Notes: generated from the letters alone by a model not told the origin. A stretch of 64,000 bases of DNA from Oscillatoria acuminata PCC 6304 (GCF_000317105.1 NC_019693.1:5891227-5955226); one strand, 5' to 3'. Positions 17,894 through 28,506 are shown, numbered from the stretch's first letter. Program-made: numbers and translations.

Positions 17894-18904
17894 CTATTCA
17901 TAATGTCCCCCAGTGACTTTGCCGCGAAAGACCACATATTGATAGAGATTATAGAACAACATCACCGGAATCAATGCCCCAATCATCACAATCATAATCA
18001 CTAACGAACTCGGGTCCGCTGCGGCTTCATAAATGGTGATTTTTGAAGGAATGATATAGGGAAACACCACAAGAGCCAAGCCTAAAAAGGTTAAAACAAA
18101 CAGCAAAATTGTCCAAACAAACGGCATTCTTTCCTGTTTGCGGTCCAAACTTCTGAGCAATAGCCAAATTAACAGCACCCCCAGCAAAGGAATCAAAGCA
18201 AACACATAGACTTGGGGTCCGTTAAATAAGCGCGTTCTGGCTTGTTCATAAAAAATGGGGGTGACAATCGTAATCAAAATCGCCCCAATTAAAGTCGTTA
18301 TAGATGCCAGTTTTGCCGTCTTATAATGGGTTTCCTGGAGTTCTCCGGTGGTTTTCCAAACCAAATAAGTTGAGCCAATCAGCACATAACCTTGAATTAA
18401 GGTTAAAGCCACTAAAACCGATTGCCAACTCAACCAGTCCCAAGTCGTACCAATAAAATGGCCCTTGCTATCGACTTCAATGCCTTTCAGGACAGCACCC
18501 AAGGCAAATCCTTGACCGAGGGCCGCCATAAAACTCCCACCCCCAAAGGCCAAATTCCACACAACTTTTCGGGTAGATTGCTCTCGAAACTCAAACGCCA
18601 CCCCCCGAAAAATAAACCCAAATAACATGATGAAAATGGGGATATAAAGCGCATTGAGAATCGTGGCATAGGCGACAGGGAATCCCCCAAATAAACCCCC
18701 TCCCATCAAAATTAGCCAAGTTTCATTGGCATCCCAAATATTGCTCAAACTCGTCATCAGAATTCCGCGTCGGTCTTCCGATGAAGCCGTCAGAGATAAA
18801 ATTCCAACCCCGAGGTCAAACCCATCCAGCATGACGTAAAGAAACAGGAAGAGGGCTAAAATGCCAAACCAAACCAGGGGTAAAAAATAACTGAGTGTCT
18901 CCAC
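17894..18904 (-). CDS. cydB: Cytochrome bd quinol oxidase subunit II
   Basis: The 336-residue, eight- to nine-helix membrane protein starts with the family signature (LVWFGILALFLFLYVMLDGFDLGVG) and contains WDANETWLILMGGGLFGGFP, diagnostic for CydB. Together with CydA it reduces O2 to water with plastoquinol as donor. In cyanobacteria it sits in the cytoplasmic or thylakoid membrane and relieves over-reduction. It follows cydA after 8 bp, so the pair is one operon. Confidence 0.97.
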   Translation of the reverse strand: METLSYFLPLVWFGILALFLFLYVMLDGFDLGVGILSLTASSEDRRGILMTSLSNIWDANETWLILMGGGLFGGFPVAYATILNALYIPIFIMLFGFIFRGVAFEFREQSTRKVVWNLAFGGGSFMAALGQGFALGAVLKGIEVDSKGHFIGTTWDWLSWQSVLVALTLIQGYVLIGSTYLVWKTTGELQETHYKTAKLASITTLIGAILITIVTPIFYEQARTRLFNGPQVYVFALIPLLGVLLIWLLLRSLDRKQERMPFVWTILLFVLTFLGLALVVFPYIIPSKITIYEAAADPSSLVIMIVMIGALIPVMLFYNLYQYVVFRGKVTGGHYE

Positions 18905-18912
18905 GATCGCTC

Positions 18913-20355
18913 CTATTGTTTTGCTTCTACAGGTCGTTCATCGGGGATAAATTCTCCCGGTTGGGTTTCTATGGCCGGTTGCGATTCCATCCCAGGAAGG
19001 GGTAAATCAAACCGGGGTCCGCGACGAATAATCCGGCTGCCAAAATAGAGGACACAGAAGAATAAAATACTGTAGACGACTGCAAACGCAGTTAACGAGG
19101 TTAATACATTACTCGCAGGGAGATTAGAAACCGAATTAACCGTGCGAATTTGTCCATATAAGGTCCAGGGTTGCCGACCCACACAGCGCACAATCCACCC
19201 GGATTCAATGGCAATATATCCCAAAGGTGCAGCAAAAATCCAGCTTCCCATTAACCACCGTTGTTGGCTAATATTTTCTGGAGAAAGTTTCCCGCGCATC
19301 CATTGAAGGGTAGAAATTAGCATTAAACCGGCTAAAAAGAACCCGATCGCAATCATCGTCCGAAACGCATAGTAGATTAACCCGACTAAATGGGGTCGGT
19401 CCTCCGGTTGCCATTCTTTCAGTCCTTTAACAGGAAGGGTGAGTTCTTTTTTAAATTCCAAAATGTATCCCAAGGCATTGGGAACTGTAATTTCCCAGTC
19501 ATTTTTCTGGGCTTTTTCATTGGGGAATGCCACTAAACTCCAATCTCCCCCTTGTCCCGCCGGAATGGTTTCCCATTGCGCTTCCATTGCGGCTAATTTG
19601 GCCGGTTGATAGTGATAGACTTGTTCCCCGCTTAAATGGCCGATATAGAGTTGTAAAGGAGCCACAGCGATCGCCGCTGCCAGCACAATTTTAAACGACT
19701 TGCTAAAAAATTCATGATGGCGATTTTTCAGAATGTACCAAGCGCTAATTCCTCCAATCACAAACAGCGAGGTTTCCAGGGTGGCAAAAAACATATGGAG
19801 CACACTGTTCATCATGAAAGGATTTGTAATGGCTTCAAAATAATCCCTCACGATGAATTTTCCATCTACTAATTCTCCTCCGGCAGGGGTTTGCATCCAG
19901 GAGTTGGCAGTTAATATCCAAAAGGTGGATAAATTGGACCCGATCGCAACTAAAATCGTAGACAAATAGTGAATCACTGAATTCACCCGGTCCCAACCAA
20001 ACACCATAATCCCTAAAAAGGCCGCTTCTAGCATAAACGCCCAGGATGCTTCAAACCCAATGACGCTGCCAAAAAAATTGCCCACGGCTTCAGAAAATGG
20101 TGCCCAGTTTGTCCCAAATTGAAATCCCATTGGAATCCCCGAAGCCACCCCAATTCCAAAATTTAGGATAAATAATTTGGACCAAAATCGGGCATGGTAA
20201 TAGTAGTCTTTATTGCGCGTTTTGAGCCAAATTCCCTCAACAATCACCAGATAAATGGACATTCCGGTAGTCAGAACCGGCCACAACATATGAAAAATAG
20301 CGGTCAGCGCAAATTGCATCCGCGATAACACTAGGGTATCGGAAAGAAAATCCAC
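18913..20355 (-). CDS. cydA: Cytochrome bd quinol oxidase subunit I
   Basis: Subunit I carries the three hemes and the quinol site. Seen are the N-terminal helix with the heme-ligand His (FALTAIFHMLWPVLTTGMS), the quinol-loop start (HLSGEQVYHYQPAKLAAMEA) and the conserved GRQPW segment (RCVGRQPWTLYGQIRT). At 480 residues with a short quinol loop it belongs to the shorter, cyanide-insensitive (CIO-like) type common in cyanobacteria. The C-terminal 40 residues are a charged, proline-rich tail. It leads the cydAB operon; no cydDC assembly genes are nearby. Confidence 0.96.
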   Translation of the reverse strand: MDFLSDTLVLSRMQFALTAIFHMLWPVLTTGMSIYLVIVEGIWLKTRNKDYYYHARFWSKLFILNFGIGVASGIPMGFQFGTNWAPFSEAVGNFFGSVIGFEASWAFMLEAAFLGIMVFGWDRVNSVIHYLSTILVAIGSNLSTFWILTANSWMQTPAGGELVDGKFIVRDYFEAITNPFMMNSVLHMFFATLETSLFVIGGISAWYILKNRHHEFFSKSFKIVLAAAIAVAPLQLYIGHLSGEQVYHYQPAKLAAMEAQWETIPAGQGGDWSLVAFPNEKAQKNDWEITVPNALGYILEFKKELTLPVKGLKEWQPEDRPHLVGLIYYAFRTMIAIGFFLAGLMLISTLQWMRGKLSPENISQQRWLMGSWIFAAPLGYIAIESGWIVRCVGRQPWTLYGQIRTVNSVSNLPASNVLTSLTAFAVVYSILFFCVLYFGSRIIRRGPRFDLPLPGMESQPAIETQPGEFIPDERPVEAKQ

Positions 20356-20621
20356 AAGTTAACCTCTTAGGTAGGAATTCTCAAATTATAACAAACTTTT
20401 CCAGGAAAAACGGTTATCTAAACAACGTTTTTTATCTATTTATGGGCACGCATCAACCTGATAATCAAGGTAAAAAATCCGCTAACTCAAGCGGGTATCC
20501 GTTGAATTAGTCAGCAAAGAACCGGAGGGGTTATTAGTAGGGCAGAGAAATCCCCATACTGTAGCGATGGGCTAAGTCAAATAGCCTGGGGTCAAATTTC
20601 CTGGAGAATATTGGAGATGTT

Positions 20622-20933
20622 TTATCGTTTAAATTTTGGATTTTCCTTAATTTTAGACCGTTGATTACTCACATAAGCCAAGGTTTTTTGGGCATCAGAG
20701 GCTGGGGTTTGCTCCGGGATATCTGTTATATGCCACCAGGCATAGACGAGTCCGGCTGCCACGCCTCCCACGACCCCAAATAAAATACTTAAAGCGGTGG
20801 AATACCCTAAAAAGCCAAACGTAACCATAAAAAATATCCACATTTTAACTCCAAAAGAAATACCTTTTTCTTTGGGGGTTTGGGGACGTTTTTTAACATT
20901 GTATGTAGCTTTTTTATCTTGCAAGTTTGCCAT
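20622..20933 (-). CDS. Small membrane protein, function unknown
   Basis: The ATG at 20933 opens MANLQDKKATYNVKKRPQTP; an alternative TTG start 48 bp upstream would overlap the neighbouring kinase gene. The 103 residues have a basic N terminus with PKEKG, a hydrophobic hairpin at about residues 30-66 (MWIFFMVTFGFLGYSTALSI, then FGVVGGVAAGLVYAWWHI) and a soluble basic tail. It follows the kinase gene on the same strand by about 40 bp, so co-transcription is likely. No family function is known to me. Confidence 0.75.
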   Translation of the reverse strand: MANLQDKKATYNVKKRPQTPKEKGISFGVKMWIFFMVTFGFLGYSTALSILFGVVGGVAAGLVYAWWHITDIPEQTPASDAQKTLAYVSNQRSKIKENPKFKR

Positions 20934-20973
20934 AGAATTGTTCCGAATTAGGAGAGGTAAAAAATGGGCAAAG

Positions 20974-22548
20974 TTAGCCAATGATTTGGGTAATAAGTGG
21001 CGTTAATTGGGCCTCTATATCTCGGGTGGTGTCGAGGGAGGTGAGATAGGCGCGTTCGTCTTCAGAAAAAGGTTCGGCAGTCTGTTGCTGACGATCGAGG
21101 AGATCGGCAGTGGCATCGGCGATATCCCCTTGGCGTTGATTAAGCCGATCGCGCAAGACGGCGATCGGGGCGGTACAATGCAGAATCTCCAAGGGCAATC
21201 CCCTGTCTCTCGCGGCTGCGATCGCCGGTTCCCGCAACCCTTGCCGGTCATATTTGGCATCCAAAATCACCGTCCATCCCTCACTTGCTACCATTATCCC
21301 CAATTCTAACAATCGCGCATAAGTCTGGGCGGTCATTTCTGGGCTGTATATCTGATCACTCCCTTTGGACTGCAAGGGAATCCCCGCCAAATGCTTGCGA
21401 ACTGCATCTGAACGGATCTGAATCGCCCCTGTGGCCCTAGCTAACTGTCGGGCGATCGTACTTTTTCCCGAACCGGATAAACCAGACATTAAAATTAATC
21501 CCCCTTGCCGAGGTTGGGTGTACTGCCATGCTAATTGATAATAATGGGCTGCGGTTTGCCAAGATTCTTCCTTTTCATCCTCCGCAATGTTGGCATCGTC
21601 TAACATCAACGAGGTCACTTTAGCGCGGACATACGCCTGCCGACTTAAGTATAATCGTAGCACTTGCAACCCTTGCCAGTCGCCGGTTTGTTCCAAATAA
21701 GTATTTAAAAACCCGTTGGCGAGGTCCTGCCGTCCCCGGGCTTCTATATCCATGACGGCAAACCCAATATCATACATGACATCCACAAAGCGAAAGGCTT
21801 CGTTAAATTCAATGCGATCGAACAGCAAAATTTGATTATCCCACCGGGCAATATTTTTTAAATGTAAATCCCCATGACATTCGCGAATTTTATCCGTTAG
21901 CATTCGCTGCTCAAATTGCGCGGACCGTTCAGCAAAAAATCTATCGCTGTAGGCTTTGGTTTCGTCAAATTGTTGCCTGGTTTGGGGTCCATCGATATAG
22001 GATTGAGATTGCTGATAATTATTATCAATCGCCTCCCGGATTTTAGCCACCGTTCCAAAACTTTTAATATAATCACTCGTCGGGGTTTGCCGATGGAACT
22101 CCGCCACAACTTGGCCTAATTGTTCCATCTGCACTTGAGTGAGTTGACCCTGTTCAAATTGATGGATTAATAATGCCTCTTGAGGAAACTGACGCATTTT
22201 TAAAGCATATTCAATGGGTTCCCCCTCGCCATTCAATTCCAAGCCACTGCCTTTTTTAGTGACTGCCACGACTTCCAGATACATCTGGGAGGCAATCTGT
22301 TGGTTTAAGCGCAACTCTTCTGAGCAGAAATGATGGCGTTTTTCTAGGGTGGAGTAATCTAAAAAGCCAAAATTAACGGATTTTTTGACTTTATAAACAT
22401 AGTCCCCCGTCAGGAGAATAAACGAGGCATGGGTTTGGATCAAGGTGATGGGTTCTTGCACCGGATGGGGATAAAAGTCCCCCTGCATCATCTGGGCGAT
22501 CGCCTGGGGAAGTCGAACCTGACTCATGTTGTCCTCCATTGTGCTCAA
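20974..22548 (-). CDS. Fusion of an aminoglycoside-phosphotransferase-like kinase and a P-loop kinase
   Basis: The N-terminal half (about residues 1-330) is APH-like. The catalytic loop is HGDLHLKNIARWDNQILLFD, with the metal-binding DRIEFNEAFRFVD following. The C-terminal half is a small-molecule P-loop kinase with Walker A GLSGSGKSTIARQLA and the lid-type IRSDAVRKHLAG segment, like gluconate or chloramphenicol 3-O kinases. The two-domain architecture (524 residues) is widespread but uncharacterised, so substrates are unknown. Many homologues occur in phototrophs and environmental bacteria, and antibiotic resistance should not be assumed. Confidence 0.9.
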   Translation of the reverse strand: MSTMEDNMSQVRLPQAIAQMMQGDFYPHPVQEPITLIQTHASFILLTGDYVYKVKKSVNFGFLDYSTLEKRHHFCSEELRLNQQIASQMYLEVVAVTKKGSGLELNGEGEPIEYALKMRQFPQEALLIHQFEQGQLTQVQMEQLGQVVAEFHRQTPTSDYIKSFGTVAKIREAIDNNYQQSQSYIDGPQTRQQFDETKAYSDRFFAERSAQFEQRMLTDKIRECHGDLHLKNIARWDNQILLFDRIEFNEAFRFVDVMYDIGFAVMDIEARGRQDLANGFLNTYLEQTGDWQGLQVLRLYLSRQAYVRAKVTSLMLDDANIAEDEKEESWQTAAHYYQLAWQYTQPRQGGLILMSGLSGSGKSTIARQLARATGAIQIRSDAVRKHLAGIPLQSKGSDQIYSPEMTAQTYARLLELGIMVASEGWTVILDAKYDRQGLREPAIAAARDRGLPLEILHCTAPIAVLRDRLNQRQGDIADATADLLDRQQQTAEPFSEDERAYLTSLDTTRDIEAQLTPLITQIIG

Positions 22549-22565
22549 TTCGGCTCAGGGAAAGC

Positions 22566-22597
22566 GGAAGGATGAACTTTCCCTCTTTCATCCTTCC
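22566..22597 (-). terminator. Hairpin after the adenosine kinase gene
   Basis: GGAAGGATGAA and its inverse TTCATCCTTCC form an 11-bp stem with a 10-nt loop just 3' of the kinase stop. The U-tract is weak on this strand, so termination is likely but not certain. Confidence 0.5.
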
Positions 22598-22608
22598 TGC
22601 TTTTACGA

Positions 22609-23595
22609 TTATCCTTCTAAGAGCGATCGCGTCACTTCTTTCGATAACCGAGGTCCGTAGGTGGTGACAATCCGCGCCGCTGCTTTAGCGGCTAATTGTC
22701 CGGCTTCGGCATCACTCATCCCATGACTCATCCCATACAAAAAGGCTCCGGCATACATATCTCCCGCGCCCACTGTATCGATCGCCTGCACAGAAATCGC
22801 CGGAATTTCAATAAGTTTTTCCCCATCAAAAATGATCGACCCTTTCGCACCCAGAGTAATCGCAAAACGTTTGGCGAGGGTTTTTAAATGAGCGACAGCC
22901 CCATCAATGGTATCCGTTTCAGCCATTGCTAAGGCTTCACTTTCGTTGGCAAACATAAAATCAAGTCCGGGTCCAATCATATCTAACAAACCCGGTTTAA
23001 AGAATTTCACCATATTGATATCCGAGAGAGACAAGGTCGTTTTCACTCCGGATTGACTGGCGATTTCTCGGGCTTTAATGGCAGCAGCTTGTCCCGTGGG
23101 GGAACTGACGAGATAGCCTTCGATGTAGAGATATTCCGATGCAGCAATGGCGTCCGGAACCAGTTCTGTTGTTCCAAAACTGCCGGTAATACCTAAATAA
23201 GTATTCATGGTGCGATCGGCATCCGGGGTGACGAACACCAGACATTTTCCGGTTACCCCTTCCAGTCGAGTTTGGTGTTGTAAGTTGGTCTCTACACCGT
23301 TGCGGAGGAGGTCTTCCAGATAGAACGTACCCGTTTCATCATGGGCAACTTTACAGGAATAAAAGCCTCTGCCCCCAAATTGACTGACAGCGATAATGGT
23401 ATTAGCAGCAGAACCCCCACAGCTTTTTTTACAAGGGCGATCGCTGAATTGTTCGAGTAGGGAATGATGGCGATCTTCCTCGATTAAGGTCATGACTCCT
23501 TTTTCGATTTGCATCTGGGTCATAACTTCGGGGGATATTTCATATTCCATATCCACCAAAGCATTGCCGATACCATAAACGTGATAATTGCTCAT
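22609..23595 (-). CDS. Adenosine kinase (PfkB sugar kinase family)
   Basis: The 328-residue PfkB-fold protein starts MSNYHVYGIGNALVDMEYEI, contains the substrate-binding KKSCGGSAANTIIAVSQFGG, and ends in the anion-hole and catalytic-base motif DTVGAGDMYAGAFLYGM. This subgroup is annotated as adenosine kinase and converts adenosine plus ATP to AMP. Related sugar kinases cannot be fully excluded by sequence alone. Two other adenosine-metabolism genes (purA and an adenosine deaminase) lie within 5 kb. Confidence 0.88.
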   Translation of the reverse strand: MSNYHVYGIGNALVDMEYEISPEVMTQMQIEKGVMTLIEEDRHHSLLEQFSDRPCKKSCGGSAANTIIAVSQFGGRGFYSCKVAHDETGTFYLEDLLRNGVETNLQHQTRLEGVTGKCLVFVTPDADRTMNTYLGITGSFGTTELVPDAIAASEYLYIEGYLVSSPTGQAAAIKAREIASQSGVKTTLSLSDINMVKFFKPGLLDMIGPGLDFMFANESEALAMAETDTIDGAVAHLKTLAKRFAITLGAKGSIIFDGEKLIEIPAISVQAIDTVGAGDMYAGAFLYGMSHGMSDAEAGQLAAKAAARIVTTYGPRLSKEVTRSLLEG

Positions 23596-23660
23596 GAATT
23601 TGTTAGTTTTTACGACGAAACGGGAAAATAAATGTTGGCTTAAACCCTACGATACAAAGC

Positions 23661-23705
23661 AAAAAGGAAAAAGGCAACAGGGAATAACCTGCCTGCCTTT
23701 TTCCT
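23661..23705 (-). terminator. Intrinsic terminator after rplY
   Basis: GGAAAAAGGCA (23666-23676 on the plus strand as its complement) pairs with TGCCTTTTTCC (23694-23704). On the minus strand a run of T residues follows the stem. It lies about 150 bp past the rplY stop. Confidence 0.65.
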
Positions 23706-23851
23706 TCTATAAAATCAGAGGTTGGATTGTCGGAACCCCGAGAAAGGATGCGATCGCCCCGGGTATCCCTGCCGCCACAGATAAAACCGTTGACTTTGGC
23801 CAGGAATTGGTAGTCCCAGGGGCGGGACGAGGGTCACAGGCTAGAATCTTC

Positions 23852-24472
23852 CTAGACAGTAACTTGTTCCTCAGCACCCTCAGCATCCTCTTCGCTGGTG
23901 GATTTCTCGGTATTTCTGGACTGGAGAATCGTCAAGACGATCCGCTCTCCCTCAACATGAGCGGTTACCCCTTCCGATAAGGCGAGTTGGTTGACGTGCA
24001 AGGCATCCCCAAGTTTGAGGTGGGTAATGTCAATTTCAATGGAATCGGGGATATTGTCCCGGGTGCATTGGATCGGAAGTTCCGTCATCACCACATCTAA
24101 GACGCCCCCTTCCTGGGTGACACCATAGGGTTCTCCGACCAAATGTAGCGGCACAACTAAATCCAAGCTGGTCCCTGCCGACACCGCAAAAAAGCTGATG
24201 TGGTAAACAGAGGTTGATTTCCAAGGATGAGTCTGAACTTCTCTGAGGATAGTTTTGCCTTTCCAGGAAAGATCGGGGATATTGAGATCCACCAAGGTAT
24301 TGTTGACTGAGGCTTCTTTCAGCAATTTCTCAGCGACTTTGGCGGGAATCGTCAAGTCAATGGATTCGCTGCCTTGATGACCATACAGGGACGCCGGAAT
24401 CAATCCTGACCGTCGCAGGGCCTTGGGTTTGCTTCCTTCGTGGCGTTTTTGGCATTCAACGATGACTGTCAT
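23852..24472 (-). CDS. rplY: 50S ribosomal protein L25/general stress protein Ctc
   Basis: The 206-residue protein has the L25 domain at residues 1-95 ([20 protein letters not shown], where the GLIPA turn contacts 5S rRNA) and the TL5/CTC C-terminal beta domain (about 100-185, [24 protein letters not shown]). The last 20 residues are an acidic tail. It binds 5S rRNA in the large subunit. The two-domain form is the standard one outside enterobacteria. Confidence 0.97.
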   Translation of the reverse strand: MTVIVECQKRHEGSKPKALRRSGLIPASLYGHQGSESIDLTIPAKVAEKLLKEASVNNTLVDLNIPDLSWKGKTILREVQTHPWKSTSVYHISFFAVSAGTSLDLVVPLHLVGEPYGVTQEGGVLDVVMTELPIQCTRDNIPDSIEIDITHLKLGDALHVNQLALSEGVTAHVEGERIVLTILQSRNTEKSTSEEDAEGAEEQVTV

Positions 24473-24594
24473 GTTCGGTGTTACTCGTTAGGGGTTAGCG
24501 ATAAATTGATGGATCGGACGTTGTTCACGGTTTCACCCGAGGGTCCGGGAAAAACGCTGCAACCTCCTATTCTATCAACAGCGGGGACAGATAT

Positions 24595-24972
24595 TCAAGC
24601 CCGTTGGAGATATTGGTAGGTTTCGTTTTCGACACAGCGGCGTAATTCATGCAGCTTTTTCAGGGGATAGGTCAGTTTTTGATACTCTTCTTTGGACGGA
24701 TCATCTCCCAGGTTTTCAATGATTTTTTCACTTTCTAGGATAATCGCATCTCGCAGAAAATCGCTCAGGAATTGGCGATTACTATTATTCCCTTGCTCTA
24801 ACTTAATGAGGGGGAGTTCAGCGTCTTCCCCCTGGATGTTAATCTTTGTGGGTAAATCTGTCCCCACTGCCATAAAGTTTGAGCCAGCTAACCACTGGAG
24901 AAACTCTTTTGAGACCTTTACATCTTGCGGCTCTAATTCGCCGTTTTGGGGATAAAATATAATTTCCATCAT
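24595..24972 (-). CDS. Hypothetical 125-residue protein, third gene of a small cluster
   Basis: Starts with two ATG codons. It is predicted to be mixed alpha/beta at first (IIFYPQNGELEP) and helical after about residue 70 (LSDFLRDAIILESEKIIENL and the charged end helix). No family is recognised. It follows the 66-residue gene on the same strand after 44 bp, which suggests a shared transcript. Length, charge and small-gene context resemble accessory or toxin-antitoxin-type clusters, but nothing proves that role. Confidence 0.7.
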   Translation of the reverse strand: MMEIIFYPQNGELEPQDVKVSKEFLQWLAGSNFMAVGTDLPTKINIQGEDAELPLIKLEQGNNSNRQFLSDFLRDAIILESEKIIENLGDDPSKEEYQKLTYPLKKLHELRRCVENETYQYLQRA

Positions 24973-25016
24973 TGTTGATTCTCCTAATTTTTTAAACTTA
25001 ATTTGCTCAATAAATT

Positions 25017-25217
25017 TTACTGGGTAGATTCTCTAAACATTTTTTCAGGAATTTTTTCTATCCAAATGATACCGGCTTCATCAAATAATCTTTTAGCATC
25101 GGCAGAGATAGTTCCCGTGGTCACAACTCCCTTAACCGTTCCAGTTTTTATGATTTTTCTAGCTTGGTAGGGATAGAGATTTTTTAAAGTTTTAATTTCA
25201 ATGTAGTGACTCATCAT
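25017..25217 (-). CDS. Hypothetical 66-residue protein resembling the end of an Mrr/PD-(D/E)XK fold
   Basis: The centre reads GVVTTGTISADAKRLFDEAG followed by IIWIEK. That pattern (a strand, TTG, a helix with an acidic residue, then a strand) resembles the last elements of Mrr-like restriction-endonuclease folds. The catalytic residues of that fold are not included, so it may be a nuclease-related remnant or a small binding protein. It overlaps the upstream gene by 4 bp (ATGA), strong evidence for translational coupling. Confidence 0.7.
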   Translation of the reverse strand: MMSHYIEIKTLKNLYPYQARKIIKTGTVKGVVTTGTISADAKRLFDEAGIIWIEKIPEKMFRESTQ

Positions 25218-25423
25218 TCAGTTTCTACTTGTTGCTTAATCCTGGTAATCACCTCTAGGGCCTTAGTTAAATCGCTATCCTTTACTATTTCGATATCCCC
25301 TTTTTCATCATAAAAATCGGTTTCTCGGCATTCAATCCCTTGCTTTTGTAGTTCCTGAATGAGCCAGATTTTTAAATCTTCATGAAGGTTGATTTTATCG
25401 ATTAAATCTTTGGCGCTAGGCAT
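25214..25423 (-). CDS. Hypothetical 69-residue protein, first gene of a small cluster
   Basis: An acidic, helical protein (start MPSAKDLIDKINLHEDLKIW) with a beta-type middle (YDEKGDIEIVKDS) and a C-terminal helix (LTKALEVITRIKQQVE). No family is recognised. Its stop overlaps the start of the next gene by 4 bp. It begins about 130 bp after purA, separated from it by an intrinsic terminator, so it should have its own promoter. Confidence 0.7.
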   Translation of the reverse strand: MPSAKDLIDKINLHEDLKIWLIQELQKQGIECRETDFYDEKGDIEIVKDSDLTKALEVITRIKQQVETE

Positions 25424-25490
25424 TGATTCACTCTTGTTTTGCTCAATCCGAACTCGATGCTTCTCCGGATGCCTCTACTATCCAGAACAG

Positions 25491-25514
25491 AAAAAGGGGG
25501 ACAGCCCCCCTTTT
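25491..25514 (-). terminator. Intrinsic terminator of purA
   Basis: AAAAGGGGG and CCCCCTTTT arms with a short ACAG-type loop lie 43 bp past the purA stop. On the minus strand the stem ends in five T residues. Confidence 0.8.
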
Positions 25515-25556
25515 AATGTATTTTAAATCTCCCAATTCAGGATGTCAAACCTGAGT

Positions 25557-26897
<1,341 letters not shown>

Positions 26898-27098
26898 CTA
26901 AAGTTTACACAATCGACAATTATCTCCAGATCCCGTACCAATTGTCAAATTAATTTTTGTTAAATTTCCGTTTTCAAAAAATCACACTAAAATATAACTT
27001 AATGGGCTTGACTCGGAGTGCATCTTTTCGATATTCTAGATCTAATTAGCTCTCCGAACTCATTGACCCCTCATCCATCCACAAGAGGAGAAGCTGCT

Positions 27099-28139
27099 GT
27101 GGCTTTATATGCTGAACTGCACCGACATCTAGGAGGTTCGGTGGTGCCTCGCGTTCTATGGCGATATTTTCAGCGCCACGATCGCGAACTGGCGCTGCGC
27201 TTTCCTGAATATCCAGGGTTTGAAGAGTTTTACACCAAACCCCGGGATACCCTCGATGAGTATTTAGAACTCCACACCCTGGTTGAAAGTGTCCAAAGCG
27301 TCGAAACTCTGCCGTATTTTATCTATCGATTGATTAGGGGGGCCTATATTTTTGAGAATCTGGCCTATTTAGAACTGCGTTATACCCCATATCTGCGGAC
27401 CCCCCATGATTTGAGTCAATCGCAACGGATTGATCGCATGGCAGAGATTGTGGAAGTTGTCGGCAAGGCATCCCAATTGCCGGAATATCCCATCGTCACC
27501 CGCCAAATTCTCTGTATGCATTCGCGACTGCCGGATGAGGTGAATCGGGCGATCGTGGAGTTGGCGAGTCAGATGCCTCAGTATGTCTGTGCGATCGATG
27601 TAGCGGGAGGGGACAATCATTATGGCGATCGCCTCGATGAATTTGTCAAACTCTACGCCTATGCCCGTAACCTGGGTATAAATACCACCGGCCACCTCTA
27701 CGAAACTCCCGACGGTTGCCATCCCCAACTCCTCCCCTACTTAATGCGAATCGGACATGGAATTCAAATTCCCTTAAAACATCCGGAATTATTACCGGAA
27801 GTCGCCCGTCGCGGACAATGTTTAGAAGTTTGTCCCACCACCTATTTTAAAACCGGAACCCTCCAGGATATCCAAGACCTCAAAATCATCTTTGACCGCT
27901 GCTTTGATGCCGGGGTTGATATCGCGATTTGCACGGATAATGCCGGATTACATGATATGCGCTTACCCTTTGAGTACGAAAGTCTATTAACTCAGGATAT
28001 TATTGATTTTCGCCAGATGCAAGCCTGTCAGGAAGCGGCATTTCGTCATGCTTTTGCATGGCCTTATCACCAACCCCCCGCAGAAATGTTAACGGATTTG
28101 TTGAAACCGGAACCGATGCCCGTCATGCCCGTGGTTTAG
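27099..28139 (+). CDS. Adenosine deaminase family protein
   Basis: A metal-dependent hydrolase converting adenosine (or a related adenine nucleoside) to inosine and ammonia. Seen are the first metal motif AELHRHLGGSVVP (HxH), the second half of the active site (NTTGHLYET with the metal His, RIGHGIQI with the catalytic-base His) and ICTDNAGLHD with the metal Asp. A GTG at 27099 is chosen because a strong ribosome binding site (AAGAGGAG, 27083-27090) lies 8 bp upstream; an earlier GTG at 27018 would add unconserved sequence. The result is 346 residues, the family norm. Confidence 0.92.
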   Translation: MALYAELHRHLGGSVVPRVLWRYFQRHDRELALRFPEYPGFEEFYTKPRDTLDEYLELHTLVESVQSVETLPYFIYRLIRGAYIFENLAYLELRYTPYLRTPHDLSQSQRIDRMAEIVEVVGKASQLPEYPIVTRQILCMHSRLPDEVNRAIVELASQMPQYVCAIDVAGGDNHYGDRLDEFVKLYAYARNLGINTTGHLYETPDGCHPQLLPYLMRIGHGIQIPLKHPELLPEVARRGQCLEVCPTTYFKTGTLQDIQDLKIIFDRCFDAGVDIAICTDNAGLHDMRLPFEYESLLTQDIIDFRQMQACQEAAFRHAFAWPYHQPPAEMLTDLLKPEPMPVMPVV

Positions 28140-28189
28140 GGGAAATTATCATCCAGAATTGCCCCTAAATCACGGTTGGAATCCTCATC

Positions 28190-28216
28190 CATACAGGCCC
28201 CGAGAGGGGTTTTTTT
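28190..28216 (+). terminator. Probable terminator of the adenosine deaminase gene
   Basis: A short GGCCCC/GGGGTT stem (two G-T pairs) with a GAGA loop is followed by a run of seven T residues. The stem is weak but the T tract is strong. Confidence 0.5.
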
Positions 28217-28251
28217 ATGGGCAAATGAGTAGATTTACCAGTGCGCCTAAC

Positions 28252-28310
28252 AAAAACCCGCACCCTAAAGGGTGGGGCTATACAGACAAAGCCCGCCTGC
28301 GCGGGCTCAT
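28252..28310 (+). repeat. 59-bp dispersed repeat, copy A
   Basis: The segment begins AAAAACCCGCACCC and ends GCGCGGGCTCAT. It matches 50775-50833 in inverse orientation with 56 of 59 identical bases. Two internal hairpins (ACCCTAAAGGGT and GCCCGCCTGCGCGGGC) are conserved in both copies. Confidence 0.85.
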
Positions 28311-28506
28311 TGATGAAAATGACTTTTCATACCTGGATTTGGGATAATGGTCTGTCTTGACAAAGTAGCGATCGGCCTCTTATCATTAAAACTACGGGAG
28401 TCATTCAAAAGTTTAGTCAAATCACTCCTGAATCATCACCAACCTTGATACAATCAAACCCTCTAAAACTCAATCGATTAACTCGGCCCTAACTCGTTAA
28501 TAGATT

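Noticed and set aside
20974-22548. Aminoglycoside resistance gene
   Set aside because: The APH-like half is part of a widespread two-domain family in environmental bacteria; there is no resistance context.
28159-28347. 62-codon open frame on the plus strand
   Set aside because: Consists largely of the 59-bp dispersed repeat and a terminator, and has no coding features.
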